From Mesorhizobium sangaii (lineage in GTDB: Bacteria > Pseudomonadota > Alphaproteobacteria > Rhizobiales > Rhizobiaceae): 64,000 nucleotides of DNA. The notes beneath the pieces were generated by a model. That model was given only the letters and a program-made list of their open reading frames with translations. It searched no databases and was not told the origin of the DNA. The stretch lies in the NCBI RefSeq assembly GCF_014207355.1, contig NZ_JACHEF010000001.1, positions 796,002 through 860,001 of the forward strand, given 5' to 3'. The translations under genes were made by a program, and so were the position numbers. Positions 52,102 through 64,000 of this stretch are shown in pieces. The first letter of the stretch is position 1. The number at the start of each line of letters is the position of its first letter.

Positions 52102-53868
52102 ATGCTGCTGCGGGCCTGCAATGCGATCGGCCAGCTCGCCCGATCGATGCTGGCCGACAGACAGGCTAATTTCGCCGTGATGACGGCCTTGAGCGCGCCG
52201 GTCGCGCTGGCGCTGGCTGCGGTGGCCATCGACGAAGCCTCGATCTATGCCGAGCGCCGCGAAGCCCAGGCAATGGTGGACCTTGCCGCGATCACGGCCG
52301 CATCGAACATCCCGAACGTCGACGCCGCTGTCGTGACCACGCTGACCGACAACGGCATGCCGGGCATAGTCGTTCAAGGCTCGGGAGAAACGATCGCGCC
52401 GGCCGTCGGCAAAACCGTCGTGTCGGTCACGCCCGGGCGCTACGCCGCATCAACCGCCACCGTCAGCCAACGCTTCCAGTCCGGCGTAACGCCCTACAAT
52501 GCCGTCCACGTCACCCTGAAGAAAATCCCTGCCCGCTATTTCGCGAGTTCGCTGCTCCCCACTCCCGTCATCGGCACCGAGGCCACCGCCAGCATGACAC
52601 CGCAGGCGACGTTCTCGGTTGGGTCGAGGTTGCTCAGCGTCAACGGCGGCATTCTCAACGCGCTCCTCAGCGGGCTGCTCGGCGGCAACATCTCGCTCAG
52701 CGTCATGGACTACAACGGGTTGATCTCGGCCGATGTCAGCGTGCTCTCGTTCATAGACGGGCTTGCCACACAATTGAGCCTGACCGGCGTCACCTATTCG
52801 GACGTGCTGGCATCGAAAGCGACCGTCGGCCAGATCGCCACCGCCATGGCCAACGTGCCCGGGCTTGGCAATACGGCCAAGGTGGCGCTGCAGTCGATCG
52901 CGTCCAAGTCGACCAGCACTTTCAAGATCCCGCTCAACAAGCTCGTCGATCTCGGCTCCGTCGGCAGCCTGGCCCTCGGGCAAAGGCCAGCCGGCCTTGG
53001 AGTGGACGCCAGCGCCATGGGCATGCTGACCGCTGCCGCCGTGCTGGCGAACGGCACCAACCAGGCCCAGGTCAATCTCGGAGCCACCGTACCCGGGCTT
53101 CTGTCCACCGCGCTGACCATTGCCATTGGCGAGCCGATGCAATCCTCGCCATGGCTTGCGGTCGATGGCATCGGAACCGTGGTGCGCACCGCCCAGACGC
53201 GCATCAAACTTGTGGCCAGCGTCGGTGTCGGCACGCCCGGTCTCGGCGGCGGTATCAGCCTGCTGGCCGTCAATCTGCCGCTCAATGTGGAAGTCGCCTA
53301 TGCCGAAGCCAAGCTGACCGACATCACCTGTCCGACCGGGCCTTCCAGCATCAATGTTTCCATGGCCGCGCACCCGGGTATCGCCTCGCTGCATCTGGCC
53401 AACAGCAACAGTTCAGGCTTGGGCGACTTCAGTCAGCCGCAGACGTTCACCGACGCAGAGATCGCCGATGTGAGCCTCCACCTGCTGCTGATCAACATTC
53501 CGCTGATACAGGTGATGGGTTCCGCCGCCACCGCGATCACCAACAACAGCCCGACGACGCTGACCTTCAATGCGACCGACATCGCCAACAAGACGGTCAA
53601 GACCGTTTCGACGCGCAACATCTCGCAGTCGCTGACCACGTCGCTGGTCGGCAACCTGTCGCTTTCGGTCAATGCGCTCGGTCTCGGGATCGATCTGACC
53701 GCCCTGCTCGCAACGGTCAAGCCAGCAGTCGTGGCCGTGCTGAACGGCGTAACGGCGCCGGTCGACGACCTGCTCTACAACGTGCTTTCAGCGCTTGGCG
53801 TCGGCGTCGGCCAAGCCGATGTGCGCGTCACCGGTGCGACCTGCGGGCGCGCGGTTCTCGTTCAATAA
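52102..53868 (+). CDS. TadG-like protein
   Basis: A 588-residue protein with a TadG-type N-terminal segment (RQANFAVMTALSAPVALALAAVAIDEASIYAERREAQAMVDLAAITAASN), which anchors it in the inner membrane. The periplasmic remainder is rich in Ala, Ser, Thr, Val and Leu, with repeating beta-like patches, and has no visible von Willebrand A domain. It is coupled to the TadE-like gene with zero spacing. Such pairs assist Flp-type pili or are of unknown role. Convergent with the glycogen operon. Confidence 0.78.
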   Translation: MLLRACNAIGQLARSMLADRQANFAVMTALSAPVALALAAVAIDEASIYAERREAQAMVDLAAITAASNIPNVDAAVVTTLTDNGMPGIVVQGSGETIAPAVGKTVVSVTPGRYAASTATVSQRFQSGVTPYNAVHVTLKKIPARYFASSLLPTPVIGTEATASMTPQATFSVGSRLLSVNGGILNALLSGLLGGNISLSVMDYNGLISADVSVLSFIDGLATQLSLTGVTYSDVLASKATVGQIATAMANVPGLGNTAKVALQSIASKSTSTFKIPLNKLVDLGSVGSLALGQRPAGLGVDASAMGMLTAAAVLANGTNQAQVNLGATVPGLLSTALTIAIGEPMQSSPWLAVDGIGTVVRTAQTRIKLVASVGVGTPGLGGGISLLAVNLPLNVEVAYAEAKLTDITCPTGPSSINVSMAAHPGIASLHLANSNSSGLGDFSQPQTFTDAEIADVSLHLLLINIPLIQVMGSAATAITNNSPTTLTFNATDIANKTVKTVSTRNISQSLTTSLVGNLSLSVNALGLGIDLTALLATVKPAVVAVLNGVTAPVDDLLYNVLSALGVGVGQADVRVTGATCGRAVLVQ

Positions 53869-53924
53869 GGCATTTGCAGCCCAAGTGGATCACTTGCGTC
53901 GCAAGCGGCGGCTGAGACGCCAAA

Positions 53925-55550
53925 TCAGCTCAGCTGACCAAGGAAACAGCCAATCGCCGACAGCGAGATCTGGCCCTCTTCAACAACCCCGGTGCCACCG
54001 TCAATAGCCACGACAGCTCCGGTGTCCAGCGGCAACGGCCAATACGCCGGCTCCTCGGCGAAGTTGAAGACACAGAGAAGTTTCTCACCGCCGTCTTCGC
54101 GGATGAAGGCGAGAATTTCGTCTTCCGCGTCGAGAAACCGGATCGAACCGCCGACCAGTGCCGGATGGCCTCTGCGCAAAGCGAGCATGCTCCGATAGAA
54201 GGCGAGCACCGAGGCCGTGTCGGCGTTCTGGACGTCGACCGCGCGGGCGCGATGGCTGGCCGGTATAGGCAGCCACGGCTTGCCGGTGGAGAAGCCCGCA
54301 TTGTCGGCACCGGCCTCCCAGACCATCGGCGTGCGACAACCATCCCTGCCATTGACGCCTGGCCAGAAGCGGATGCCGACGGGATCGCGCAGATCCTCGA
54401 AGGCGAGTTCCGCCTCCTCCAGGCCGAGTTCCTCGCCCTCGTAGAGACAGATCGATCCGCGCAGGCAGGAGAGCAGCATGATCGAGAATCTTGCGACCGT
54501 GTCGGGATCGCTGCCCGGCCTCGTCCAGCGGCTGACATGGCGCACCACGTCATGGTTGGAAAACGCCCAGCAGACCCAACCGTCGGACACGGCTGCCTCG
54601 AAGGCTTCGACGCAGCCCCGCACATGCGCCGCCGAGAACTGTGGGCCAAGCAGGTCAAAGGTGTAACACATATGGAGCTTGTCGCCGCCGGTGGTGTAGG
54701 CGGCGAGCGTCTGCAGCGAGCGGCCTTCATCGCCAATTTCGCCGACGGCGGCGCGGTCCTCGTACTCGTCGAGCAGCGCCCTGAAGCGCTTGAGGAACAC
54801 CAGGTTTTCCGGCTGTGTCTTGTCGAACAGATGTTCCTGGTAGAGGTAGGTGTTGGTCTCGCTGTTGGTGCCGGCGACGCTCGACGCCAAGGGTGGATTG
54901 CTGCGCAGCCAGCGGTCATGGACATAGTAGTTGACCGTGTCGAGCCGAAAGCCGTCAACGCCACGCTCCAGCCAGAACCGCACCGTTTCCAGAAGCGCGT
55001 CCTGGACCTCCGGATTGTGGAAATTCAAATCCGGCTGAGAGGCGAGGAAATTGTGCAAGTAATATTGCCGGCGGGTCGAATCCCACTCCCAGGCCGGGCC
55101 ACCGAAGACAGAGAGCCAGTTGTTGGGCGCGCCGCCATCGGGCTTGGTATCGGCCCAGACATACCAGTCGGCCTTGGGGTTGTCGCGGCTGGCGCGGCTT
55201 TCGACGAACCATTCGTGCTTGTCGGATGAGTGCGACAGCACCTGGTCGATGATGACTTTCAGGCCGAGCCGGTGCGCCTCGGCGACCAGCGCATCGAAAT
55301 CCTCCATGCCGCCGAACATCGGATCGACGGCGCAATAGTCCGACACGTCGTAGCCCATGTCAGCCATCGGCGACTTGAAGAAGGGCGACAGCCAGATGGC
55401 GTCGACACCAAGCGAGGCGACATGCTCCAGACGGTTGGCGATGCCGCGTAGATCGCCGCTGCCGTCGCCGGTCGTATCCTGGAAGGAGCGCGGATAGATC
55501 TGATAGATGACGCAGCCACGCCACCATCCGATCCGGTCACCTGCCGCCAT
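53925..55550 (-). CDS. GH13 alpha-glucosidase
   Basis: A 541-residue glycoside hydrolase of family 13, oligo-1,6-/alpha-glucosidase branch. The catalytic nucleophile is the Asp of DGFRLDTVNYY, the acid/base the Glu of VGEIGDE, and the third carboxylate the Asp of FSNHDVVRH. The N terminus WWRGCVIYQIYPRSFQDTTGDGSGDL is standard. It overlaps glgX by 14 nt as last gene of the glycogen operon, so it probably hydrolyses the maltooligosaccharides that glgX releases. Trehalose synthase is an alternative, but the length and motifs fit an alpha-glucosidase better. Confidence 0.88.
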   Translation of the reverse strand: MAAGDRIGWWRGCVIYQIYPRSFQDTTGDGSGDLRGIANRLEHVASLGVDAIWLSPFFKSPMADMGYDVSDYCAVDPMFGGMEDFDALVAEAHRLGLKVIIDQVLSHSSDKHEWFVESRASRDNPKADWYVWADTKPDGGAPNNWLSVFGGPAWEWDSTRRQYYLHNFLASQPDLNFHNPEVQDALLETVRFWLERGVDGFRLDTVNYYVHDRWLRSNPPLASSVAGTNSETNTYLYQEHLFDKTQPENLVFLKRFRALLDEYEDRAAVGEIGDEGRSLQTLAAYTTGGDKLHMCYTFDLLGPQFSAAHVRGCVEAFEAAVSDGWVCWAFSNHDVVRHVSRWTRPGSDPDTVARFSIMLLSCLRGSICLYEGEELGLEEAELAFEDLRDPVGIRFWPGVNGRDGCRTPMVWEAGADNAGFSTGKPWLPIPASHRARAVDVQNADTASVLAFYRSMLALRRGHPALVGGSIRFLDAEDEILAFIREDGGEKLLCVFNFAEEPAYWPLPLDTGAVVAIDGGTGVVEEGQISLSAIGCFLGQLS

Positions 55551-57584
55551 TGCGCTTCTCCCTTGTGCCGGCCCGTGCGGCTGCGCGTTCGATCATGAAG
55601 ATCACCGTCCGCCCCGATACCGGCCGCTCGATGTCGGCCGCCTCAGCCGTTTCGATGGCCGGCTCCCAGAAAAATCCCTCGCGCTGCGGCAGCGTGAACA
55701 TGCAGGCCCGACGATCGCCGTTGACGAGCACCGCGAGACGGCGTTCGTCATCGGTTGCGCCCCCCAGGATCATGACCAGACGGTGCCGCAGCGGATCCTG
55801 CCAGCTGTGTTGGTCGAGCGGCGAGCCTGTTTCGGTCAGCCATGCGACGTCCGGCATGTCGGAATCAGCTGGTGGCTGGCCCGTGAGAAAGCGCGCATCG
55901 GAGAGTGCCGGCACCGCTCGGCGCAGCGTCGAAAGCAGCGCCGTGTAACGCTCCAGCCCCTGGTCGCGCCCTGCCCAGTCGAGCCAGGTGATCTGGTTGT
56001 CCTGCGCATAGGCGTTGTTGTTGCCCTTCTGGCTGCGGCCGAATTCGTCGCCGGCCGTCAGCATGATGGTGCCGCGCGAGGCAAACAAGGTGGCGAGCAG
56101 CGCGTGCTGATCGTTGAGGCGCGCCATGGCTACGGCCGGCTTGTCCGCATCACCTTCTACGCCATTGTTCCAGGACAGATTATCATTGTGGCCGTCCCGG
56201 TTCTGCTCGCCATTGGCCTCGTTGTGCTTGCGCTCGTAGCGTACGATGTCGGCCAGCGTCATGCCATCATGGGCGGCGATAAAATTGACCGCGCGGCTGG
56301 CGCTTTGTCCGTTCGTGGCAAACACATCGGACGAACCGGCGAGCCGGGTCGCCAGTGCACCGACCACGCCGGCGTCGCCGCGCCAGAAGCGTCTGACGTC
56401 GTCGCGATACTTGTCGTTCCATTCGAGGAAAGGCGGCGGAAAGTTGCCGAGCTGATAGCCATCGGGACCGATGTCCCAAGGTTCGGCGATCAGCACGCGA
56501 TCGGCCAGCAGCGCGTCCTGGCCCATTGTCTTCAGCAACGGCGCCTCGGCGTCGAATGTGCCTTCGACGCGTCCCAGAATGGGCGCCAGGTCGAAACGGA
56601 AGCCATCGACACCGGCATCCCGGACAAAATGGCGAAGGGTGTCGAGGACCATTTCCCCAGTGATCGGGTGGTCGCATGCCACCGTGTTGCCCGTCCCGGT
56701 GTCGTTGACCAGCCTGCCGTCCGGCGTGTGCCGGTAATAGGCCTGGTTGTCGAAGCCGCGTAGCGACAGCGTTGGCCCGAGCCGGTCGCTCTCGCCGGTG
56801 TGGTTGAAGACAAGATCCAGAATGACGCCGATGCCGGCCTGCCGCAGCGCGGCAACCGTGTTTCGCAATTCCATGATGCCGCCCGGTGCAAGGCGTGGAT
56901 CAAGCGCCATGAACGTGACGGGATTGTAGCCCCAGGCGTTGCGCAGCCCGAGCGGCGGCAGGTGCCGCTCATCGATCGACGCCGTCACCGGCATCAGTTC
57001 GACGGCACTGACGCCAAGCTTTTTCAGGTGCTCGATAACCACGGGATGAGCGAGAGCAGCGACCGTGCCTCGCAACTTCTCCGGAATGTCCGGATGCAGC
57101 ATGGTGAAGGCGCGCACCGGCACTTCGTAGATCAGGCCGCCGGGCTGGAACAGCGGCGGCACAGCCGGCACGGGTTTTGGCAAGGCTGCGGCAACCGCCT
57201 TCGGCATCAGCGGCGCGGTATCGAGGCCCTCGCCCCGGCGCCGGGTCAACCGCCAGTCATAGGCGTACGGCCTGTCGATTTCGAGGGCGTAGGGATCGGT
57301 CAACAATTTTTCGGGGTCGAACCACAGGCCGCGATCCGGCGCATAGTCGCCATCGGCGCGAAACCCGTAGCGGATACCGGGGCCAAGACCAGCGACGAAG
57401 AGCGCATGCACGCCGTCGCCTTCGGGCTGTAGCTCAAGCCTTTCGATTTCCCGGTTGCCCTGGTCGTCAAAAATCGAGACCCAGAGCCGGCGGGCGGCTT
57501 GCGACCATGCGGCAAAGCGAATGCCGCCCTCCGAAACAAGTCCGCCAAATCGCGGCCGCTGATCGGCCGGCATCGCAGATTTCA

Positions 57585-57585
<1 letters not shown>
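55537..57585 (-). CDS. glgX: Glycogen debranching enzyme
   Basis: A 682-residue GH13 isoamylase-type enzyme that hydrolyses alpha-1,6 branches of glycogen limit dextrin. An N-terminal CBM48-like domain (residues 10-120) precedes the barrel with Asp of DGFRFDLAPILGR, Glu of VLIAEPWD and Asp of NFIAAHDGMTL. The ATG at 57585 shares one base with the pgm stop (TAATG); a second ATG lies at 57573. Operon neighbours are pgm upstream and the alpha-glucosidase downstream. Confidence 0.93.
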
Positions 57586-59216
<1,631 letters not shown>

Positions 59217-60662
59217 TCAGGCAACCCTTTTCGAAAGCAGCAAGCGATAGAGTTCGACATATTTTTCGGCGCTCTTGTCCCACGAGACATCGGCTTTCAT
59301 GCCCTGGCGCTGCAACGATTCCCAGACCGCCGGGCTGGCATGTGCGTCGACGAGCCGGCGAATGGCATGCAGCAAGGCGCCGGCATTGTTGGGCGCAAAC
59401 TGGAAGCCGGTCGCGACGCCTGCCGAAACGGCAGCCTCGTTGGCATCGATGACCGTATCGGCCAGGCCGCCGGTGCGGGCAACTAGCGGCACGCAGCCAT
59501 AGCGCAGGCCGTAAAGCTGCGTCAGCCCGCAGGGTTCGAAGCGCGAGGGAATGACAATGGCGTCGCAGCCGCCTTGCATGATGTGCGACAGCCCTTCGTC
59601 GTAGCCGATGACGACGCCGATGCGGCCGCGATGCCTGGCCGCGGCGGCAAGCAGCGCGCCTTCGAGGCCGGCATCGCCCGAACCCAGGATGGCCAGCCGC
59701 GCGCCCCTGGCAACGATGCCGTCGACGACCATCGCCAGTATGTCCATACCCTTTTGCCAGGTCAGGCGGCTGATGACGCAGACGATCGGGCTGTCGTCGC
59801 GCTCGAGGCCGAAGCGATCCTCCACGGCAGCCTTGTTGGGCGCGCGCGCCTTCAGCGTCGCCGCCGTATAGGCGGAGACCAGATGCTTGTCTGTTTCCGG
59901 GTCCCAGATGCCGGTGTCGATGCCGTTGACGATGCCATAGAGATCGCTGGAGCGCATGTTGATGAGGCCGTCGAGACCCATGCCGAATTCCGCCGAGCGG
60001 ATCTCCTGCGCATAGGTCGGGCTGACGGTGGTGATTGCCCAGGCTGCCTGCAGCCCGGCCTTGAGGAAGCCGACGCCGCCATAATATTCGACGCCGTCGA
60101 GCGCCATCGCCACCGCCGGCAAACCAAGTTCGCCGAAGATGCCGGCGCCGAACTGGCCCTGGAAGGCAAGGTTGTGGACGGTCATCATCGAGGGGACGCC
60201 GACCGCCTTGCCGTAGCGCATGTAAGCCAGCGTCATCGCCGACTGCCAGTCATGGGCATGGACGATGTCGGGCTGATAGCCCGAGATGGCCCCGCCGGCG
60301 ATGTCACCGCCGACCTGGCTCAGTGCCGCAAAACGTCGCCAATTGTCAGGCCAGTCGACGCCGGTCGCATTGCCATAGGGGCCGCCGGGACGGTCGAACA
60401 GATGCGGTGCGTCGAGCACGAACAGTTCGAGCCCGGCGAGCTGGACGGAATGGACGGAAGCCTTGGCGCCCTGCAGCAAGGGATATTGCAGAACGGCCTT
60501 CTTTTTCTTGAAGGCCGCCATCACGGTCGGAAAGCCGGGAATGAGCGTGCGCATAGTCACGCCCTTGGCCGCCAGCGCGATTGGCAGGGCACCGGTTACG
60601 TCCGCAAGCCCGCCGGTTTTGATCAGCGGAAAAATCTCGGGCGTGACCGACAGAACCTGCAT
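59217..60662 (-). CDS. glgA: Glycogen synthase
   Basis: A 481-residue GT5 enzyme that extends alpha-1,4-glucan from ADP-glucose. The ADP-glucose site K15-T-G-G-L is in [16 protein letters not shown], and the C-terminal [14 protein letters not shown] and GGLADTV motifs are present. The ATG at 60662 begins [12 protein letters not shown], as in homologues. It is separated from glgC by a 90-bp gap holding a palindromic repeat. Confidence 0.96.
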   Translation of the reverse strand: MQVLSVTPEIFPLIKTGGLADVTGALPIALAAKGVTMRTLIPGFPTVMAAFKKKKAVLQYPLLQGAKASVHSVQLAGLELFVLDAPHLFDRPGGPYGNATGVDWPDNWRRFAALSQVGGDIAGGAISGYQPDIVHAHDWQSAMTLAYMRYGKAVGVPSMMTVHNLAFQGQFGAGIFGELGLPAVAMALDGVEYYGGVGFLKAGLQAAWAITTVSPTYAQEIRSAEFGMGLDGLINMRSSDLYGIVNGIDTGIWDPETDKHLVSAYTAATLKARAPNKAAVEDRFGLERDDSPIVCVISRLTWQKGMDILAMVVDGIVARGARLAILGSGDAGLEGALLAAAARHRGRIGVVIGYDEGLSHIMQGGCDAIVIPSRFEPCGLTQLYGLRYGCVPLVARTGGLADTVIDANEAAVSAGVATGFQFAPNNAGALLHAIRRLVDAHASPAVWESLQRQGMKADVSWDKSAEKYVELYRLLLSKRVA

Positions 60663-60709
60663 GCGCCTACAATCCGATCCTGTCTGTCCTAGAGCCCTTT
60701 GTCTTGACC

Positions 60710-60754
60710 CAATTCCGGACGGAAACCCGTTTCACACTTTTCCTGGAATTGCTC
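60710..60754. repeat. Palindromic intergenic repeat, copy of the 1-154 element
   Basis: A single copy, about 45 bp, of the element present in tandem at the left edge, with one base difference in the GGAAAACC block. Its right end touches the glgC stop codon. It may stabilise the glgBC transcript or attenuate readthrough to glgA. Confidence 0.85.
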
Positions 60755-62019
60755 TAAAGCGCCAGCTTGTCGATCATATCCTGGGTGACCAGGCAGATGC
60801 CCTTTTCAGAAACACGGAAGCGCTTGGCGTCGAGGACGGGGTCTTCGCCGACCACCAGCCCTTCCGGTATCCTAACACCATGGTCGATGACGACGCGCTT
60901 CAACTTTGCGTTCCGACCGACATGAACGTCGGGCAGCATGACCACTTCTTCCAGCGTCGAATAGGAATTGATGCGCGCACCGGTGAAGATCAGGCTTCTC
61001 TTCAGCGAGGCCCCCGAGACGATGCAATCGCCCGAGACCAGCGAGGAAACGGCGGAGCCGCGGCGGCCATCCTCGTCATGCACGAACTTTGCCGGCGGCT
61101 TCAATTCGGCATAGGTCCAGATCGGCCAGTCGCGGTCGTAGAGGTCGAGCTCCGGCGTCACGTCGGTCAAATCGATGTTGGCTTCCCAATAGGCGTCGAC
61201 CGTTCCGACATCGCGCCAGTAGGCCTCGTTCTCGGCGGTCGAACGGACGCAGGACTTGGCGAAGCGGTGGGCGATCGCCTTACCGTGCTGGACGATGTAG
61301 GGAATGATGTCCTTGCCGAAGTCGCGGCTGGAGCCCGGCTCGGCGGCGTCGCGCCGCAGCTGCTCCATCAGGAACTTGGTCTTGAAGACGTAGATGCCCA
61401 TCGACGCCAGGGCGAACTCCGGCCTGTCGGGAATGCCGGGCGGATCGGCCGGCTTTTCGACAAAGGCGATGATGTTGTCCTTGGCGTCGACATGCATGAC
61501 GCCGAAGCCGACGGCTTCCATGCGCGGCACTTCGAGGCAACCGACAGTGACGTCGGCATTGGCGTCGACGTGCTGGCGAAGCATCAGCTCGTAGTCCATC
61601 TTGTAGATGTGGTCGCCGGCGAGGATGACCATGTATTCGGGCCCGTAGGCCTCGATGATGTCGATGTTCTGGTAAACCGCGTCAGCCGTACCTTCATACC
61701 ACTGCGTTTCCGAGACGCGCTGGCTGGCCGGCAGGATGTCGAAACTCTCGTTTCGTTCGGGCCGCAGGAAGTTCCAGCCCCGCTGCAGATGGCGGATCAG
61801 CGAATGCGCCTTGTACTGGGTGGCGACGCCGAGGCGGCGAATGCCGGAATTGAGCGCGTTGGAGAGCGCGAAGTCGATGATGCGCGTCTTGCCGCCGAAA
61901 TAGACGGCCGGCTTGGCGCGTCGGTCGGTCAGCTCCTTGAGGCGGCTGCCGCGGCCGCCGGCCAGTACATAGGCCATGGCATCGCGCGCCAGCGGCTGGG
62001 TCCGTTTCAACTCTGCCAT
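60754..62019 (-). CDS. glgC: Glucose-1-phosphate adenylyltransferase
   Basis: A 421-residue ADP-glucose pyrophosphorylase, the committed step of glycogen synthesis. The N-terminal [38 protein letters not shown] holds nucleotide and activator sites; the [11 protein letters not shown] and FVEKPADPP stretches form the substrate site, and a left-handed beta-helix makes up the C terminus ([38 protein letters not shown]). 50 bp separate it from glgB. Confidence 0.96.
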   Translation of the reverse strand: MAELKRTQPLARDAMAYVLAGGRGSRLKELTDRRAKPAVYFGGKTRIIDFALSNALNSGIRRLGVATQYKAHSLIRHLQRGWNFLRPERNESFDILPASQRVSETQWYEGTADAVYQNIDIIEAYGPEYMVILAGDHIYKMDYELMLRQHVDANADVTVGCLEVPRMEAVGFGVMHVDAKDNIIAFVEKPADPPGIPDRPEFALASMGIYVFKTKFLMEQLRRDAAEPGSSRDFGKDIIPYIVQHGKAIAHRFAKSCVRSTAENEAYWRDVGTVDAYWEANIDLTDVTPELDLYDRDWPIWTYAELKPPAKFVHDEDGRRGSAVSSLVSGDCIVSGASLKRSLIFTGARINSYSTLEEVVMLPDVHVGRNAKLKRVVIDHGVRIPEGLVVGEDPVLDAKRFRVSEKGICLVTQDMIDKLAL

Positions 62020-62069
62020 CTCTACCCTCCCAAGTTACTCAGTCTCGACATGTTACCCAGTTTCGGGGC

Positions 62070-64000
62070 TCAGTCCGCAACCAGTTCGAGCATGATTGTC
62101 GACAGCGGCGGCAGAAGCATCGTTGCCGAGATGCCTCCTCCCTCCGCCCGCGCCTCGACCATGCCGCCATTGCCCTTGCCGGAACCGCCATATTCCGAAG
62201 CATCGGTGTTGATGATTTCGCGCCAGTTTCCGGCCGTGGGCAACGGCACGCGATAGTTGTCGCGCGGCACCGGCGTGAAATTGCAGATGACGGCCACCGG
62301 GCTGCCGCCCGGTGCGCTGCGCAGCCACGCAAAAACCGAATTCTGGCTGTCGTCGACGATCAGCCAGGAAAACCCTTCCGGTTCGCAGTCGCGGCCATGC
62401 AGCGCCGGGCGCGAACGGTAGAGATAGTTGAGGTCGCGCACAGTCTGCCAGACACCGCGATGCGGGCGGAACTCAAGCAGGTTCCAGTCGAGCGCGCGTG
62501 CCTCGCTCCATTCGCGGCGCTGCGCGAACTCCTGCCCCATGAACAGCAGCTTCTTGCCGGGATATCCCCACATGAAGGCGTAATAGGCGCGCAGCGTCGC
62601 GAATTTCTGCCAGTCGTCGCCGGCCATCTTGCCAAGCAGCGTGCCTTTGCCGTGCACGACCTCGTCATGCGAGAGCGGCAGCACGAAATTCTCCGAGAAG
62701 GCGTAGGTCAGGCCGAAGGTGAGATCGTTGTGGTGGTGCTTGCGAAAAATCGGCTCCTTGGAGAAATACTCCAGCGTGTCGTGCATGAAGCCCATGTTCC
62801 ACTTGAAGCCGAAGCCCAGCCCGCCTTCATGCACCGGTGCCGAGACCTTCGGCCATGAGGTCGATTCCTCGGCGATGGTCATCACGCCCGGATGGTGGCC
62901 GTAGACCTCCTTGTTCATCTTCTGCAGGAAGGTGACCGCCTCGAGGTTCTCGCGGCCGCCCTTCTCGTTGGGGATCCATTCGCCCTGCTTGCGCGAATAG
63001 TCGAGGTAGAGCATCGAGGCGACAGCATCGACGCGAAGCCCGTCGACATGATATTTCTCGGCCCAGAACAACGCGTTGTTGACGAGGAACGACACCACCT
63101 CGCGGCGGCCGAAATTGTAGATCGCGGTGTTCCAGTCGGGATGAAAACCCTTGCGCGGATCGGCGTGCTCGTAGAGCGCGGTGCCGTCGAAATGAACAAG
63201 GCCGTGCTCGTCGACCGGAAAATGCGCCGGCACCCAGTCAAGAATGACACCGACGCCGGCGCGGTGGGCGCCATCGACGAAGCGGGCAAAGCCGTCCGGA
63301 TCGCCGAAGCGGGCCGACGGCGCATAGAGTCCGGTTGTCTGATAACCCCACGACGGATCGTATGGGTGTTCGGAGATCGGCATGAACTCGATGTGTGTGA
63401 AGCCGGTCTCGACTGCATAGGGGATCAGCCGGTCGGCCAGTTCATCCCATGACAGGAACGTACCGTCGTCGCGAAGCTGCCAGGACCCGGCATGGACCTC
63501 GTAGATCGAGATGGCTTCGCGCCGATGATCGGCCTTGCGCCAGTAACTGCGATGGGCCTCGTCGCCCCACGGATGCGCCGGTGGCACCGCGGTCACCGAG
63601 GCGGTCGCCGGCCGCAATTCGGACTTGAAGGCGAACGGATCGGCCTTCAGCGGCAGCCTGACGCCATCGGGGCCGATGATCTCGTATTTGTAGGGCCGGC
63701 CGGCGCCGATATCGGGGATGAATACTTCCCAGATGCCGGTGTCGCGGCGGTCGCGCATCGAATGCCGGCGGCCGTCCCATTCGTTAAAATCGCCGACCAC
63801 CGAGACGCGCCGCGCATTGGGAGCCCAGACGGCGAAATGCACGCCCGTGGCGCCCTCGTGCTCGATGACATGCGCGCCGATTTTGTCGAACAGCCTGAGA
63901 TGCGAGCCCTCGGCGATGTAGTAATCATCCATCGGCCCGAGCACCGGACCGAACGAATAGGGATCCGTCAGCCACCAGTCGCCGCCGGCGTTCCTGGCAT
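62070..64000 (-). CDS. glgB: 1,4-alpha-glucan branching enzyme, 5' end beyond the window
   Basis: The reading frame stays open to the right edge, so the start of the gene is missing; at least 642 residues are visible, against about 730 for the family. After the [32 protein letters not shown]-domain, the CBM48 region and the barrel follow with the Asp of [18 protein letters not shown], Glu of TIAEESTSW and [11 protein letters not shown]. It introduces alpha-1,6 branches into glycogen. First visible gene of the glgBCA-pgm-glgX unit. The motif string in its N-domain is partly cut by the window end. Confidence 0.95.
   Translation of the reverse strand, partial: ARNAGGDWWLTDPYSFGPVLGPMDDYYIAEGSHLRLFDKIGAHVIEHEGATGVHFAVWAPNARRVSVVGDFNEWDGRRHSMRDRRDTGIWEVFIPDIGAGRPYKYEIIGPDGVRLPLKADPFAFKSELRPATASVTAVPPAHPWGDEAHRSYWRKADHRREAISIYEVHAGSWQLRDDGTFLSWDELADRLIPYAVETGFTHIEFMPISEHPYDPSWGYQTTGLYAPSARFGDPDGFARFVDGAHRAGVGVILDWVPAHFPVDEHGLVHFDGTALYEHADPRKGFHPDWNTAIYNFGRREVVSFLVNNALFWAEKYHVDGLRVDAVASMLYLDYSRKQGEWIPNEKGGRENLEAVTFLQKMNKEVYGHHPGVMTIAEESTSWPKVSAPVHEGGLGFGFKWNMGFMHDTLEYFSKEPIFRKHHHNDLTFGLTYAFSENFVLPLSHDEVVHGKGTLLGKMAGDDWQKFATLRAYYAFMWGYPGKKLLFMGQEFAQRREWSEARALDWNLLEFRPHRGVWQTVRDLNYLYRSRPALHGRDCEPEGFSWLIVDDSQNSVFAWLRSAPGGSPVAVICNFTPVPRDNYRVPLPTAGNWREIINTDASEYGGSGKGNGGMVEARAEGGGISATMLLPPLSTIMLELVAD

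Noticed and set aside
53925..55550. Trehalose synthase for the last glycogen-operon gene
   Set aside because: Length and motif context fit an oligo-1,6/alpha-glucosidase better; a trehalose synthase would usually have a longer C-terminal part or a maltokinase neighbour.

Overview
The window is one 64 kb stretch of a high-GC alphaproteobacterial chromosome, most likely Mesorhizobium or a close relative in the Rhizobiales. Supporting signs are a Ros/MucR regulator whose zinc finger has the C-x2-D form known from Mesorhizobium, a rhizobial-type asparaginase, a choline-O-sulfate (bet) operon, a glgB-glgC-glgA-pgm-glgX operon, several rhizobial-looking intergenic palindromes, and six sites of the form GGAAC-N17-GTT, which fits the alphaproteobacterial EcfG/RpoE2 general-stress promoter.

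Layout. 1-10 kb: mucR, a secreted SH3-like protein, oligopeptidase B with a LysE exporter, a SET protein, two periplasmic c-type cytochromes, Fe/Mn superoxide dismutase, a branched-chain aminotransferase, a haloacid dehalogenase and an L,D-transpeptidase. 10.2-13.5 kb: a methyltransferase, an alpha/beta hydrolase and a SARP-type regulator fused to a second hydrolase, bracketed by 49-bp direct repeats that copy the 3' end of the transpeptidase gene, so this looks like an inserted cassette. 13.5-24 kb: a HerA/DUF853 ATPase, methylmalonyl-CoA mutase (two subunits, downstream of an 18-bp tandem repeat), an AbrB-Doc toxin-antitoxin pair, a Gre-like factor, a Tat-exported beta-helix protein, asparaginase and a thiolase. 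24-30.5 kb: betI-betC-(serine/threonine dehydratase)-betA-betB, turning choline-O-sulfate into glycine betaine. 30.5-36.2 kb: a GDP-mannose guanylyltransferase/AGE-epimerase fusion, a divergent LysR/NmrA pair and phosphomannomutase.

36.4-44.0 kb: a tRNA-Pro(CGG) gene followed by a 7.5 kb island bounded by 71-bp direct repeats that carry the tRNA 3' end. The island holds three glycosyltransferase-like genes, two decayed genes at or near its left side, an OsmC protein, a flavin oxidoreductase, and a tightly overlapping methanethiol oxidase (SBP56)-ferredoxin-CoA-binding operon. It has no integrase and parts are visibly lower in GC.

44-64 kb: a 24-residue membrane peptide and a His-rich periplasmic protein, both behind EcfG-like promoters; two small lipoproteins; an opp-type peptide ABC transporter; a TadE/TadG-like pair; and the glycogen operon ending in a GH13 alpha-glucosidase. 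glgB runs off the right edge.

The strongest new-looking signals are the two repeat-bounded inserts, the SARP-hydrolase fusion, the six EcfG-like promoters with identical spacing that would tie otherwise unrelated genes to the general stress response, and the small stress-linked proteins. Function calls are from reading the sequences; no database search was run.
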